A stretch of 58,033 nucleotides of DNA from Candidatus Adiutrix sp. (GTDB taxonomy: Bacteria; Desulfobacterota; Desulfarculia; Adiutricales; Adiutricaceae): assembly GCA_031261565.1 (NCBI GenBank), contig JAISJK010000083.1:1-58033 (forward strand). The letters run 5' to 3'. The position numbers were made by a program, and so were the translations under genes. The notes below the pieces were generated by a model. It did not search any database and was not told where the DNA came from. It was given only the letters and a program-made list of their open reading frames with translations. The number at the start of each line of letters is the position of its first letter. The first letter of the stretch is position 1. This document shows, one piece after another, positions 8,038 to 16,380 of this stretch.

Positions 8038-9372
8038 ATGAGTACCGCTATTGAACGACCCCGCTGGACCTGCGCTTTGGGCGGCGCTTTGGCCGCCGCC
8101 GCCGCCCTGCCCCGCACGGTGCCCATCATCCATGCCGGCCCTGGCTGCGCCGCCAACTTCGCCTGGACTCAAAACGGGGCCTCCGGCCTCCAGGTGGGCG
8201 GGCCTTGCGCCGCCCTGGCCTTTCCCGGCACCAATCTTCAGGAAAATGAAGTCGTTTTCGGCGGCGCGGAGCGGCTGGATGAGGAAATTGAGCAAACCCT
8301 CAAAATCATGGACGGCGATTTATATTTCGTGCTGACCGGGTGCGTGCCCGAAGTCATCGGCGATGACGTGGACAGCGTGGTGCGTAAATACGCCCACCGG
8401 GGCGTGGCCATCACTTCGGCCTCAACCGCCGGCTTTAAAGGCAATTCCTATTTCGGCTATGAAGAAGTGCTCAAAACGCTGTTTGCCAAAGTGCTTAAAA
8501 CCAAACCGGGCCGGCGGGAAAAGACGGTCAATGTCTGGGGCCTGCCGCCCATGATGGACGTATTTTGGAAGGGCAATCTGGCCGGGGTCAAAGACCTCCT
8601 GGGGCTTTTGGGCTATAGAGCCAACGTCTTTTTTGGCCCGGGCGCCAGCCTTGAAGAAATCGAAAACGCGGCCGGGGCGGAACTGAACATCGTGCTGTCC
8701 GATGTTTACGGCCTGGAAGCGGCCCGGCTGTTTAAAAAAATTCATGGGGTGGACTTCATCAGCCTTCCCCCGCCCTTCGGCGCCGCCGCCTCGGATCGCT
8801 TTCTCAAGCTGGCGGGGCGGCGCCTGGGCCTGCCGGCCCGGAAAATATCGGAAATCATCAAGCGGGAGGGCCGCCGCCATTACGAATTTCTCGAGCCCCT
8901 GATTGACGTGTATAACGATATGGAAGGGCAGCGCTACGCCATCGTCATCGGCGACGTCAACTATGGCTGCGCCGTCGCCGATTTTCTCACCGATGATCTG
9001 GGCTGGCTGGCGGATCTGGTTTTCGTCACCGACGACCTGAGCGACGATGAGCGGGCCAGCCTGGATAAAGCCAGATCGGCCAGGGCCCGGCCCCGCCCGG
9101 AGATCATCTATGAGAGCCGCGCCGGGGCTATCGCCGAAAAAATAGACGGCCGTTGGCGGCCATCGTCGACCAAATACCATAACAGCCGCCGGCCGGCCTT
9201 TGTGGCCGGCAGTTCCCTGGATCGCGCTCTGGCCGTCTCCCTGGGCGCCCCCCATTTAAGCCTATCCTTCCCGGTTTCCAACCGGGCGGTGTTAAACCGG
9301 GGCTATACCGGATATGACGGAGGTCTGCGGCTCATGGAAGATGTTATCAGCTCAGCCATCCTGATGAGATGA
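8038..9372 (+). CDS. NifK-like nitrogenase-family beta subunit
   Basis: RWTCALGGAL...IIHAGPGCAANF and VLTGCVPEVIGDDVDSV match NifK P-cluster cysteine motifs; directly follows the NifD-like gene. Confidence 0.88.
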   Translation: MSTAIERPRWTCALGGALAAAAALPRTVPIIHAGPGCAANFAWTQNGASGLQVGGPCAALAFPGTNLQENEVVFGGAERLDEEIEQTLKIMDGDLYFVLTGCVPEVIGDDVDSVVRKYAHRGVAITSASTAGFKGNSYFGYEEVLKTLFAKVLKTKPGRREKTVNVWGLPPMMDVFWKGNLAGVKDLLGLLGYRANVFFGPGASLEEIENAAGAELNIVLSDVYGLEAARLFKKIHGVDFISLPPPFGAAASDRFLKLAGRRLGLPARKISEIIKREGRRHYEFLEPLIDVYNDMEGQRYAIVIGDVNYGCAVADFLTDDLGWLADLVFVTDDLSDDERASLDKARSARARPRPEIIYESRAGAIAEKIDGRWRPSSTKYHNSRRPAFVAGSSLDRALAVSLGAPHLSLSFPVSNRAVLNRGYTGYDGGLRLMEDVISSAILMR

Positions 9373-9394
9373 CGAAGCAGCCGAGGTCCAATTA

Positions 9395-10345
9395 ATGGAT
9401 AGATTAAAACAGTGGCGGCCGCTAGGGGCCATTATTCTGGCCCTGGCTCTGGATAAATATCTGCCGGACAGCTCGCAGCACCCGCCGGTGGAGGAGCCCT
9501 ATTTAACCTATGCCCTCATCCTGCTGGCCCTTATTTTCGGCCTGGCCCCTCTGAGCCGCCGATTTTCCGCCGCGTTCAGCGAAAAAATAAAAGAGAAGGC
9601 CGATTTTTACGCCGTCTTTTTTTTATTTCTGAACCTGTGGAATGTGGTCACCAAGAAATATTGCCTCCTCCCGGCCATATTTTTCCCCAACCCGGATCGC
9701 ATTTTGAGCGTCTTAGTTGAAGATTACCACTATTTGTTCGTTGATTGCCTGGGGTCTTCAGCCAAACTGCTGCTACTGGGTTTCGTCAGCGGAGCCGCAG
9801 TGGGTCTGCTCACCGGCATCGCGGTGGGGTTCAGCAAAAAGGCGGCTTACTGGGTCAACCCCATCATCAGGATTCTCGGCCCCATGCCCCCCACCGCCTG
9901 GATACCGATTGTCCTGGTGGCTTTCCCCTCCACTTTCCAGGGCGCGGTTTTCCTCATCGCCCTGTCGGTCTGGTTTCCCACGACCATCATGACGGCCAGC
10001 GGCATCCTCAACGTCCAAAACGCTTTTTTTGAAGTCGCCAGCACTTTGGGGGCCGGCCGGTCTTACCAGATTTTTCACGTTGGTATTCCAGCGGCCATGC
10101 CTTTCATCTTCATCGGCATTTTTACGGGCGCCTGCGCCTCTTTCATCACCCTCATGACCGCCGAGATGGTGGGCGTCAAAAACGGCATCGGCTGGTATAT
10201 AAACTGGCAGCGGCAGATGCTCTCCTATGCCAATGTCTATGCCGGGCTAATTATTATCGCCCTGAGTTTTTATTCTTTGATCACCCTCCTTTTTAAAATG
10301 CGCGACCATGTCCTGGTCTGGCAAAAGGGCGTGATTAAATGGTAG
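9395..10345 (+). CDS. ABC transporter permease, TauC/SsuC/NrtB-like, with N-terminal extension
   Basis: Multi-TM protein with GILNVQNAFFEVASTLGAGRSYQIFHVGIPAAMPFIFIGI EAA-type loop and ITLMTAEMVGVKNGIGWYI. Confidence 0.88.
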   Translation: MDRLKQWRPLGAIILALALDKYLPDSSQHPPVEEPYLTYALILLALIFGLAPLSRRFSAAFSEKIKEKADFYAVFFLFLNLWNVVTKKYCLLPAIFFPNPDRILSVLVEDYHYLFVDCLGSSAKLLLLGFVSGAAVGLLTGIAVGFSKKAAYWVNPIIRILGPMPPTAWIPIVLVAFPSTFQGAVFLIALSVWFPTTIMTASGILNVQNAFFEVASTLGAGRSYQIFHVGIPAAMPFIFIGIFTGACASFITLMTAEMVGVKNGIGWYINWQRQMLSYANVYAGLIIIALSFYSLITLLFKMRDHVLVWQKGVIKW

Positions 10346-11121
10346 CCGGGCAAATCAGAATCGAGGATGTGGTTAAAATATTCCGGCATCACGATGGCCA
10401 GGAAACCAGGGCCCTCTCCGGAATCGATTTCACTGTGGAGGCCGGAGAATTCGTCTCCCTCATCGGGCCCTCCGGCTGCGGGAAGTCCACCCTGCTCCGT
10501 CTCATCGCCGGCCTGGAAGAGGCCAATTCCGGCGCTCTATACCTGGACGGCCAAAAAATCACCCGGCCGGACGCCCAAAGAGGCCTGGTTTTTCAAAACC
10601 CCTACCTTTTCCCCTGGCTGACGGTGCAGGCCAATGTGTCCTTTGGCCTGAAAGCCCGCAAAGTTTACCGGGAAAAGAAAGACGAGGTGAAAAAGTTTTT
10701 GCATCTGGTTGGTCTGAAGGATTTCGGGCAGGTCTATCCCCACCAGCTCTCCGGGGGCATGGCCCAGAGGGCCAGCCTGGCCCGAGCCCTGATCAACCGC
10801 CCCAGAGTGCTGCTGCTGGACGAGCCCCTGGGGGCCCTGGACGCCTTTACCCGCATGAATATGCAGGATGAGATTCTGCGCATCCGCCAGGAGGAGCAAA
10901 TCACCATGATCATGGTCACCCATGACGTTGATGAAGCCATCTATCTCTCGGATCGGATAGTGATCATGACCCCGGGGCCGGCCAAGATCGAAACCGTTAA
11001 AAAGGTGCCCTTCCCGCGCCCCCGGGCCCGCAGCTACCCTGATTTTTTGCGCCTCAGGAGCGATATCCTGAATATCCTCAACTTCGGCGGCCACCTTGAG
11101 GAGCCGCCCTATCAAATCTAA
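10339..11121 (+). CDS. ABC transporter ATP-binding protein, nitrate/taurine/sulfonate type
   Basis: Walker A GPSGCGKST, LSGGMAQRASLARAL, LLLDEPLGALD; overlaps the permease stop. Confidence 0.93.
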   Translation: MVAGQIRIEDVVKIFRHHDGQETRALSGIDFTVEAGEFVSLIGPSGCGKSTLLRLIAGLEEANSGALYLDGQKITRPDAQRGLVFQNPYLFPWLTVQANVSFGLKARKVYREKKDEVKKFLHLVGLKDFGQVYPHQLSGGMAQRASLARALINRPRVLLLDEPLGALDAFTRMNMQDEILRIRQEEQITMIMVTHDVDEAIYLSDRIVIMTPGPAKIETVKKVPFPRPRARSYPDFLRLRSDILNILNFGGHLEEPPYQI

Positions 11122-11135
11122 GCCAAGGAGAAATT

Positions 11136-12134
11136 ATGAAGAAAATCATCATCGGTGCTCTGGCCCTCGCGGCCCTGACTCTGCTGCTCTCGTCTGACCA
11201 TCAGCTGCGGGCCGCTGAAGCCAAAAAATTGATTAAAGTCGGCTATACCGGCTCGCTTTGCGAAGGCCCCCTGCACATCGCCATTGAAAAAGGTTTTTTT
11301 GCCGAGGAAGGCCTGGAGGCCGAAGCCATCAGGCTGGCCCCGGGCACCAATTTCGAGGCCATCACCGCCGGCCAGATTGACGCCAGTTTCGGGCTTTTAG
11401 CCACCCTGATTCAGCCGCTCTCCAATGGTCTGCCGATCAAAATAACCACCGGTCTCCACACCGGTTGCGACAAAGTGCTCGTGCCGGCCGGCTCCAGCAT
11501 CAAAACTGCGGCTGATTTCAAAGGCAAGCGCATTGGCGTGCCCAGCCTGACCAGCAGCCCCATCATGTTCGCCAAGCGGGTGCTGGCCGCCGCCGGGGTC
11601 AAAGTCGGGGACAAGGATTCGGAAGTGGAATTCATCGTCTTTTCCAATGCGGAGTTGCCGCTGGCCCTGGAAAAAGGGGCGGTGGACTCCATTTCGGCCA
11701 ACGACCCCGTGGCCTCTCTGGCCGCCCATAAAAATGGGCTGACCATTCTGTTCGATTCCGCCAAAACTCCGCCCTACAATAACCAATATTGCTGCGCCGC
11801 CTATGTCAGCGCCAAACTGGCCGAAGCTGACCCCGACACAGCGGCCAGATATACGCGGGCCATGCAAAAAGCCGCCGCCTGGATTCAGAAAAACCAGGAT
11901 GAGACCGCCAAGATTCAGGTGGACAACCACTATGTGGCGGGCGACCCGGTTTTCAACGCCGGCGTTTTGAAGACTTTTAACTATATCCCCTCGGTCAAAG
12001 GCGCCTATGAGGCTTTCGGCACCACCGCCCAGGAATTGCAGAAAATCGGGGTGTTAGGGGAAAAGACCAATGTCAATGATCTGCAGAAAAACAGTTTCGC
12101 TTTTCTGGCCGGAGTGGAAGACAGCGTGAAATAG
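11136..12134 (+). CDS. ABC transporter substrate-binding protein, NrtA/SsuA/TauA-like (NMT1/THI5-like fold)
   Basis: Signal peptide; KVGYTGSLCEGPLHIAIEKGFFAEEGLEAEAI...GKRIGVPSLTSSP. Confidence 0.88.
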   Translation: MKKIIIGALALAALTLLLSSDHQLRAAEAKKLIKVGYTGSLCEGPLHIAIEKGFFAEEGLEAEAIRLAPGTNFEAITAGQIDASFGLLATLIQPLSNGLPIKITTGLHTGCDKVLVPAGSSIKTAADFKGKRIGVPSLTSSPIMFAKRVLAAAGVKVGDKDSEVEFIVFSNAELPLALEKGAVDSISANDPVASLAAHKNGLTILFDSAKTPPYNNQYCCAAYVSAKLAEADPDTAARYTRAMQKAAAWIQKNQDETAKIQVDNHYVAGDPVFNAGVLKTFNYIPSVKGAYEAFGTTAQELQKIGVLGEKTNVNDLQKNSFAFLAGVEDSVK

Positions 12135-12163
12135 CCGGCGGAACACATTTGTAACGAAAGCAA

Positions 12164-12191
12164 CCGGGGAGGCCACCTAGGGCCTCCCCGG
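12164..12191. terminator. Hairpin between convergent SBP and modA genes (probable bidirectional terminator, weak T tract)
   Basis: Perfect 11-bp inverted repeat CCGGGGAGGCC-ACCTAG-GGCCTCCCCGG. Confidence 0.6.
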
Positions 12192-12219
12192 CGTTACTGG
12201 CCCCGTATTTATGGGGGCT

Positions 12220-12978
12220 TCAGGGCAGGGTGTAGCCGTAGGAAAGGATAATGTCCCTGGCCTTGGGGCTTTTAAGGTAGTCGGCAAAGGCCTGGACGGC
12301 CGCGTTATTAGCCGCGCTTTTCAGGATAACCGCGTCCTGGATAATGGGTTTGTGGAGGTTGCCCGGCACCTGCCAGACCGAGCCTTTGGTGAGTTTGCCA
12401 TTGCGGCAGACCTGAGACCAGGCCACGAAGCCGATGTCGGCGTTGCCGCTGTCAACCAGCTGTAAAGTCTTGCCGATGTCATTGCCCGTGACGATTTTTT
12501 TGGCCTTTTGCAGAGGCTCCAGCAGATTCCAGGCTTTCAGCACCTCGTAAGCGGCCTTGCCGTAGGGGGCCAGATCAGGGTCGGCCACGGCCAGATACTT
12601 GAACTTGTCGGTCTTGAGAACCTCGCCCAGATCATCGACAAAGCCCTTTTGAGCCGACCACAGAGCCAGGGCCCCTTTGGCGTAGGTGAAGCGGCTGCCA
12701 GGTTTGGTCAGGCCATCCTTTTCCAGGTTTTTAGGCGTTTTGGTGTTGGCGGCCAGGAGGATGGAGAAAGGCGCGCCCTGGCGAATCTGGGTCTCAAAAC
12801 CGCCGGTGGGGCCAAAGATCAAAACAGCCCGGTGGCCGGTTCCCTTTTCAAAGGCGGCGGCAATGGCCTTGGACGGCTCGGTGAAATTGGCAGCCACGGC
12901 CACCTGAAATTCGTCAGCCTGCGCCAGGGCCGGCCAGATCAGAAAGACGGCAACCAACGCTAAAAGCAATTTTTTCAT
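12220..12978 (-). CDS. modA: Molybdate-type ABC transporter substrate-binding protein (ModA-like), orphan
   Basis: Signal peptide; VAVAANFTEPSKAIAAAFEKGTGHRAVLIFGPTGGFETQIRQGAPFSILLAA...LALWSAQKG...GKAAYEVL. Confidence 0.85.
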   Translation of the reverse strand: MKKLLLALVAVFLIWPALAQADEFQVAVAANFTEPSKAIAAAFEKGTGHRAVLIFGPTGGFETQIRQGAPFSILLAANTKTPKNLEKDGLTKPGSRFTYAKGALALWSAQKGFVDDLGEVLKTDKFKYLAVADPDLAPYGKAAYEVLKAWNLLEPLQKAKKIVTGNDIGKTLQLVDSGNADIGFVAWSQVCRNGKLTKGSVWQVPGNLHKPIIQDAVILKSAANNAAVQAFADYLKSPKARDIILSYGYTLP

Positions 12979-13177
12979 AATGTCCCCTTTTCGATAGTTT
13001 GATAATATTCAAGCTAAGGCTTGATCCTCGTCCATTGTGTCTTTGACGGTATATTTTCATCTAATCTTTCGTCAAGTTTGGCTAAAGTTTAAATCAGGTT
13101 CAAGGCTTCTGTCAAGCAAGTATTTTATATTCATCTCGGCTTTCCGGCTATTCTGGTCTGCACTTTGGAGAATTGCA

Positions 13178-13217
13178 AGGCACCCGGGCTGGTTTTAAAC
13201 CCGCCCGGGTGCCTTTT
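13178..13217 (+). terminator. Orphan intrinsic terminator on + strand
   Basis: 12-bp perfect stem AGGCACCCGGGC ... GCCCGGGTGCCT followed by TTTT; no + strand ORF upstream. Confidence 0.7.
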
Positions 13218-13250
13218 CATTCAGAGTCTGGGGTTAGAGATCTTCGCCGG

Positions 13251-13386
13251 TTATGATGCGGCGGCCCTTAACGGGGAGAGGGCTAGGCGAAAACCGAGAA
13301 AGTAGTCCCGGTAATCCGGGAGGACGCCGGCCCGGGCGGCCTTCCGGCCATTAGGCGGGAATGCCATCTCTTCAACGCCTGGCTGG
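13251..13386 (-). pseudogene. Probable remnant of a formylglycine-generating-enzyme/SUMF1-family C-terminus
   Basis: Minus strand reads FFKLFQPGVEEMAFPPNGRKAARAGVLPDYRDYFLGFRLALSPLRAAAS*, resembling the terminal ...GFRLALSP of SUMF1-family proteins; no intact upstream ORF. Confidence 0.4.
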
Positions 13387-13411
13387 AAGAGCTTGAAAAA
13401 TTAAGATAGTC

Positions 13412-13846
13412 TTATTTTTTTCCATTGTTAAAAAAATCGTTTTGGCCGCAGGAGTGGCGCACATTTTCCTTGAGGCCGTAATAAACCGGCACCCGGTCGG
13501 GGTTGTCGCCCAGGATGGTCACGACCACCCGCTTGCCTTTAATCCTGGTCAGGGTTACTTTTCGTTCCGGGTGATCGGCCAGCACATCGCTGTATTTGGA
13601 CAACTCAGAGTCGATGGCGGCTTTGTGAGCCGTGGTGGAAAGGCCGGTGGTGATCAGGAAGGCCACCTTGCGGTCATCGCTGACCAGCCGGACAATCCCC
13701 CCCTCGTCACTGACGCTCCACTTATCGGGCACATTTTCGGCCGTGAACAAATCAAAATCATATTTTTTGGCCAGGGCCGGAGATGAAGGAGCGGCGACCA
13801 GGATCAAAATGGCGAGCGAAATGAGAATTATTTTTCTGGATGACAT
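13412..13846 (-). CDS. Hypothetical exported protein
   Basis: MSSRKIILISLAILILVAAPSSPALAKK signal peptide; alternative start at 13876. Confidence 0.65.
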   Translation of the reverse strand: MSSRKIILISLAILILVAAPSSPALAKKYDFDLFTAENVPDKWSVSDEGGIVRLVSDDRKVAFLITTGLSTTAHKAAIDSELSKYSDVLADHPERKVTLTRIKGKRVVVTILGDNPDRVPVYYGLKENVRHSCGQNDFFNNGKK

Positions 13847-15891
13847 ATTTTCCCCTCCAATTTTTGGGTTGGCCATTCCGGAAAACGAAGGAAAATAGAT
13901 CGTATTTCGTCTTTGCTTTCAGCTAGAAAGCTCACGATATCGGGGTCAAAGTGTTTTCCCGATTCCGTGAACATATATTCCATGGCCCGGTCGAAACTCC
14001 ATGTTTCTTTGTAGCAACGGGGGGAGACCAGGGCATCGAAAACATCGGCGACGGCGGTAATACGGGCGGACAGGGGGATATCCTCTTCGGCCAGACGGCC
14101 ATTATCGTTGGCCCCGCAGTAGCCCAGGCCGTTCCATTTCTGGTGGTGGTGAAGAGCTATTTCTTTAGCCAGGCTAATGATGGGCTCATTTTCCCTGGCC
14201 AATAAAGAGGCGCCCAGGGCCGTATGGCTCCGCATAATGGTGAACTCGACCTCGGTTAGTTTGCCCGGCTTCTGAAGGATGGAATCGGTGATGCCCAATT
14301 TACCGAGATCGTGAAGCATGGCGGCCATATAAATATCTTTTTGCTCGTTTCTAATATCGCTGACCAGGCGGCCCATTTTAACCGCGTGGCCTTGAAAGAG
14401 CCGGGCGGCCATGGCACCGACGCGCTCAGCGTGGGGCCCGGTTTCCGTGGGGTCGCGCAAAGCGGCAAAGTTGATCATGCGGTTGATGTTCTGGTAGATG
14501 CTGTTGCGGACAACAGTATTGCGCTCAATGATGTTGGCCGCTTCGTTGACCAATTTTTTTAGGGGAAGCTCCAAATCATGAGGAAATGGAGCCGGCCGCC
14601 CGGTGACCGGATCCAGGCTGTTGATGAGCTGCAGGACTCCGATCAGGCTCCCGGTGTGGGCGAAAAAAGGGATGGTGAGCATGGATTGAGTGCGGTAGCC
14701 GGTGATATCGTCGAATTCCCGGTTGAAAGTGTAATGCTCCCCGGCCATATCATAAACATCTTTTATGTTGACCGTCAGACCGGTGAAGGCGGCGTAGCCG
14801 ACGATTGACTGGTGAGAGATGGGCAGGTTGGCCGCATCGAAAGTGTATTTAATCTTTGGGTTGGCCTCAAAAAGGGCCTCATTTTGAGTGTAGGCGAAGT
14901 AAAGGCTGCCATCGTCGTTTACCAGAAAAATTGTGCCGGCCTCAGCCCCGGTTAATTCTCTGGTTTTGGACAGAATTTGATTGATAATGACTTTTTCGTC
15001 AGCGCTGTTGGCCAGTTTGGACAAAAAAATATTCATCCAATTGCTCAATTGCGGCTTATTGAATACCTGATGAGCGTAATTAACCGGCAGAGTCAGATTT
15101 AAACCTTCCCTGGCCACATACCGAATTTGCCCGCTGTTGTTGTTGCGTTGCTGCGACAGTACTTGCTGCCAGGCATCCAGTTCCACATCAGTCATGGTGG
15201 CTGGATGGTTGGTCAGCACCAGGCGCGGCACTCCGGCCTTCTCGGCCAGATCCAGCCAGTGGCCATTGGCCACCACCGCCAGATCCACATCGGTCAGGAG
15301 TTCCAGACCCTGGCCGGCGGCGGAAAAGTCGCTGGTCTCATTAAAACCGGCGTAAAAAAACGCGCCTTCATTGCTGACCAGCCTGTAGGCCAGCCCCTGG
15401 CGGGAATGGTTGACCTGACAGGCGCGGACATTCGCTTTTTCGTGGCCGGGCAGGGAAACAACATCATTGGGGTCAAGCAGACGCCGGCTGGGGTTGTTTT
15501 GGCCTGAAAGCAGCGGAGTGGTGAAGATGTATTGATCAAGCCAGCTCTCCAGTTGTCTGGGAAGATAGAGATGCACTTTCCAGAGAGGGGAGTAGAGAAT
15601 GCTGTTGGAGGCGAGGCCCAGCAAATGGTGGGGGTTGCCGGTGAGGAATATATGGCACTCGCCGCTTTCGGGCAGGCCGGAGCAGGCATTGAGCAAGCCG
15701 GTGCCCGCATCGAAGAAAACCCGGCATTCGGAAAGCCGGGCCTCGACTATGGCTGTGTTTCCTCCGTAGAAAGCGGTTTCCGGCGAAAAATTAGGGACGT
15801 TTTCTCTGATGCCTCTAATTATTATTTCCATAAAATTAATCTCTTGCCAAAATTGCATCACTCTAGGCAGCCGACTTAAAGACAGCTTCAC
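13828..15891 (-). CDS. Multidomain protein: degenerate metallo-beta-lactamase-like N-terminus + GAF + HD-GYP-like phosphodiesterase domain
   Basis: GGNTAIVEARLSECRVFFDAGTGL (MBL-like), GAF region (GTIFLVNDDGSLYFAYTQN...GVLQLINS), AAMLHDLGKLGI...LHHHQKWNGLGYCG...ARITAVADVFDAL. True start may be internal (MEIIIRG...). Confidence 0.82.
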   Translation of the reverse strand: MKLSLSRLPRVMQFWQEINFMEIIIRGIRENVPNFSPETAFYGGNTAIVEARLSECRVFFDAGTGLLNACSGLPESGECHIFLTGNPHHLLGLASNSILYSPLWKVHLYLPRQLESWLDQYIFTTPLLSGQNNPSRRLLDPNDVVSLPGHEKANVRACQVNHSRQGLAYRLVSNEGAFFYAGFNETSDFSAAGQGLELLTDVDLAVVANGHWLDLAEKAGVPRLVLTNHPATMTDVELDAWQQVLSQQRNNNSGQIRYVAREGLNLTLPVNYAHQVFNKPQLSNWMNIFLSKLANSADEKVIINQILSKTRELTGAEAGTIFLVNDDGSLYFAYTQNEALFEANPKIKYTFDAANLPISHQSIVGYAAFTGLTVNIKDVYDMAGEHYTFNREFDDITGYRTQSMLTIPFFAHTGSLIGVLQLINSLDPVTGRPAPFPHDLELPLKKLVNEAANIIERNTVVRNSIYQNINRMINFAALRDPTETGPHAERVGAMAARLFQGHAVKMGRLVSDIRNEQKDIYMAAMLHDLGKLGITDSILQKPGKLTEVEFTIMRSHTALGASLLARENEPIISLAKEIALHHHQKWNGLGYCGANDNGRLAEEDIPLSARITAVADVFDALVSPRCYKETWSFDRAMEYMFTESGKHFDPDIVSFLAESKDEIRSIFLRFPEWPTQKLEGKICHPEK

Positions 15892-16061
15892 AATTTGATT
15901 TTAACACAAATTAAAGCCAATTTTCCAATTTTTGGCCGGAAAATAAGCGGAGGCTCCCTGAAGAGCGGGAGAGGGCGCCGCCGGCCCGGCTGATTTTAGT
16001 TGCCCCGGCCCCCGATTAATCATATAATGGAAGCAACTTTAACGATGAAAGGGAACCGCCC

Positions 16062-16274
16062 ATGAAGAAAACTATTTTAGCCCTGACCCTGACCCTGGCC
16101 CTGTGTTTGGCCGCCGTCCCGGTCTTCGCCGCTGGCGAGACCAGCCCGCCCGCGCCGACTCGTGATGACGAACCGGTCACCATACCAGCGCCAGATACTG
16201 ACAATACGGTCACCACCCCTCCCGTTGACGACCGGATGCCCGAGAAGGAACAGCCGGCTAAACCAGCCCAATAA
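16062..16274 (+). CDS. Small Pro/Thr/Asp-rich exported protein
   Basis: MKKTILALTLTLALCLAAVPVFAAG signal peptide, low-complexity mature part, followed by a terminator. Confidence 0.6.
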   Translation: MKKTILALTLTLALCLAAVPVFAAGETSPPAPTRDDEPVTIPAPDTDNTVTTPPVDDRMPEKEQPAKPAQ

Positions 16275-16293
16275 CTGCCTTTAACGCGATTTT

Positions 16294-16330
16294 AAGCCGC
16301 TTTTCCTGATTTCAGGTAAAGCGGCTTTTT
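16294..16330 (+). terminator. Intrinsic terminator
   Basis: AAGCCGCTTT...AAAGCGGCTT stem with inner CCTG/CAGG and T tract. Confidence 0.85.
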
Positions 16331-16380
16331 GATATTTTATTTTTAGAAGGAGTTGTGTGATAATGTTGCCCTGGCCCTCT

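Noticed and set aside
5666-9372. Canonical N2-fixing nitrogenase
   Set aside because: No NifEN/NifV in the cluster and apparent loss of NifD His195/Gln191/His442 equivalents; GRE and sulfonate-type transporter context.
5666-9372. Chlorophyll (BchLNB) or F430 (CfbCD) type nitrogenase-like enzyme
   Set aside because: A dedicated NifB-like and NifX-like gene plus six P-cluster-type cysteines and a retained cofactor Cys favour a nitrogenase-type cofactor enzyme; no tetrapyrrole genes nearby. Phylogeny would be decisive.
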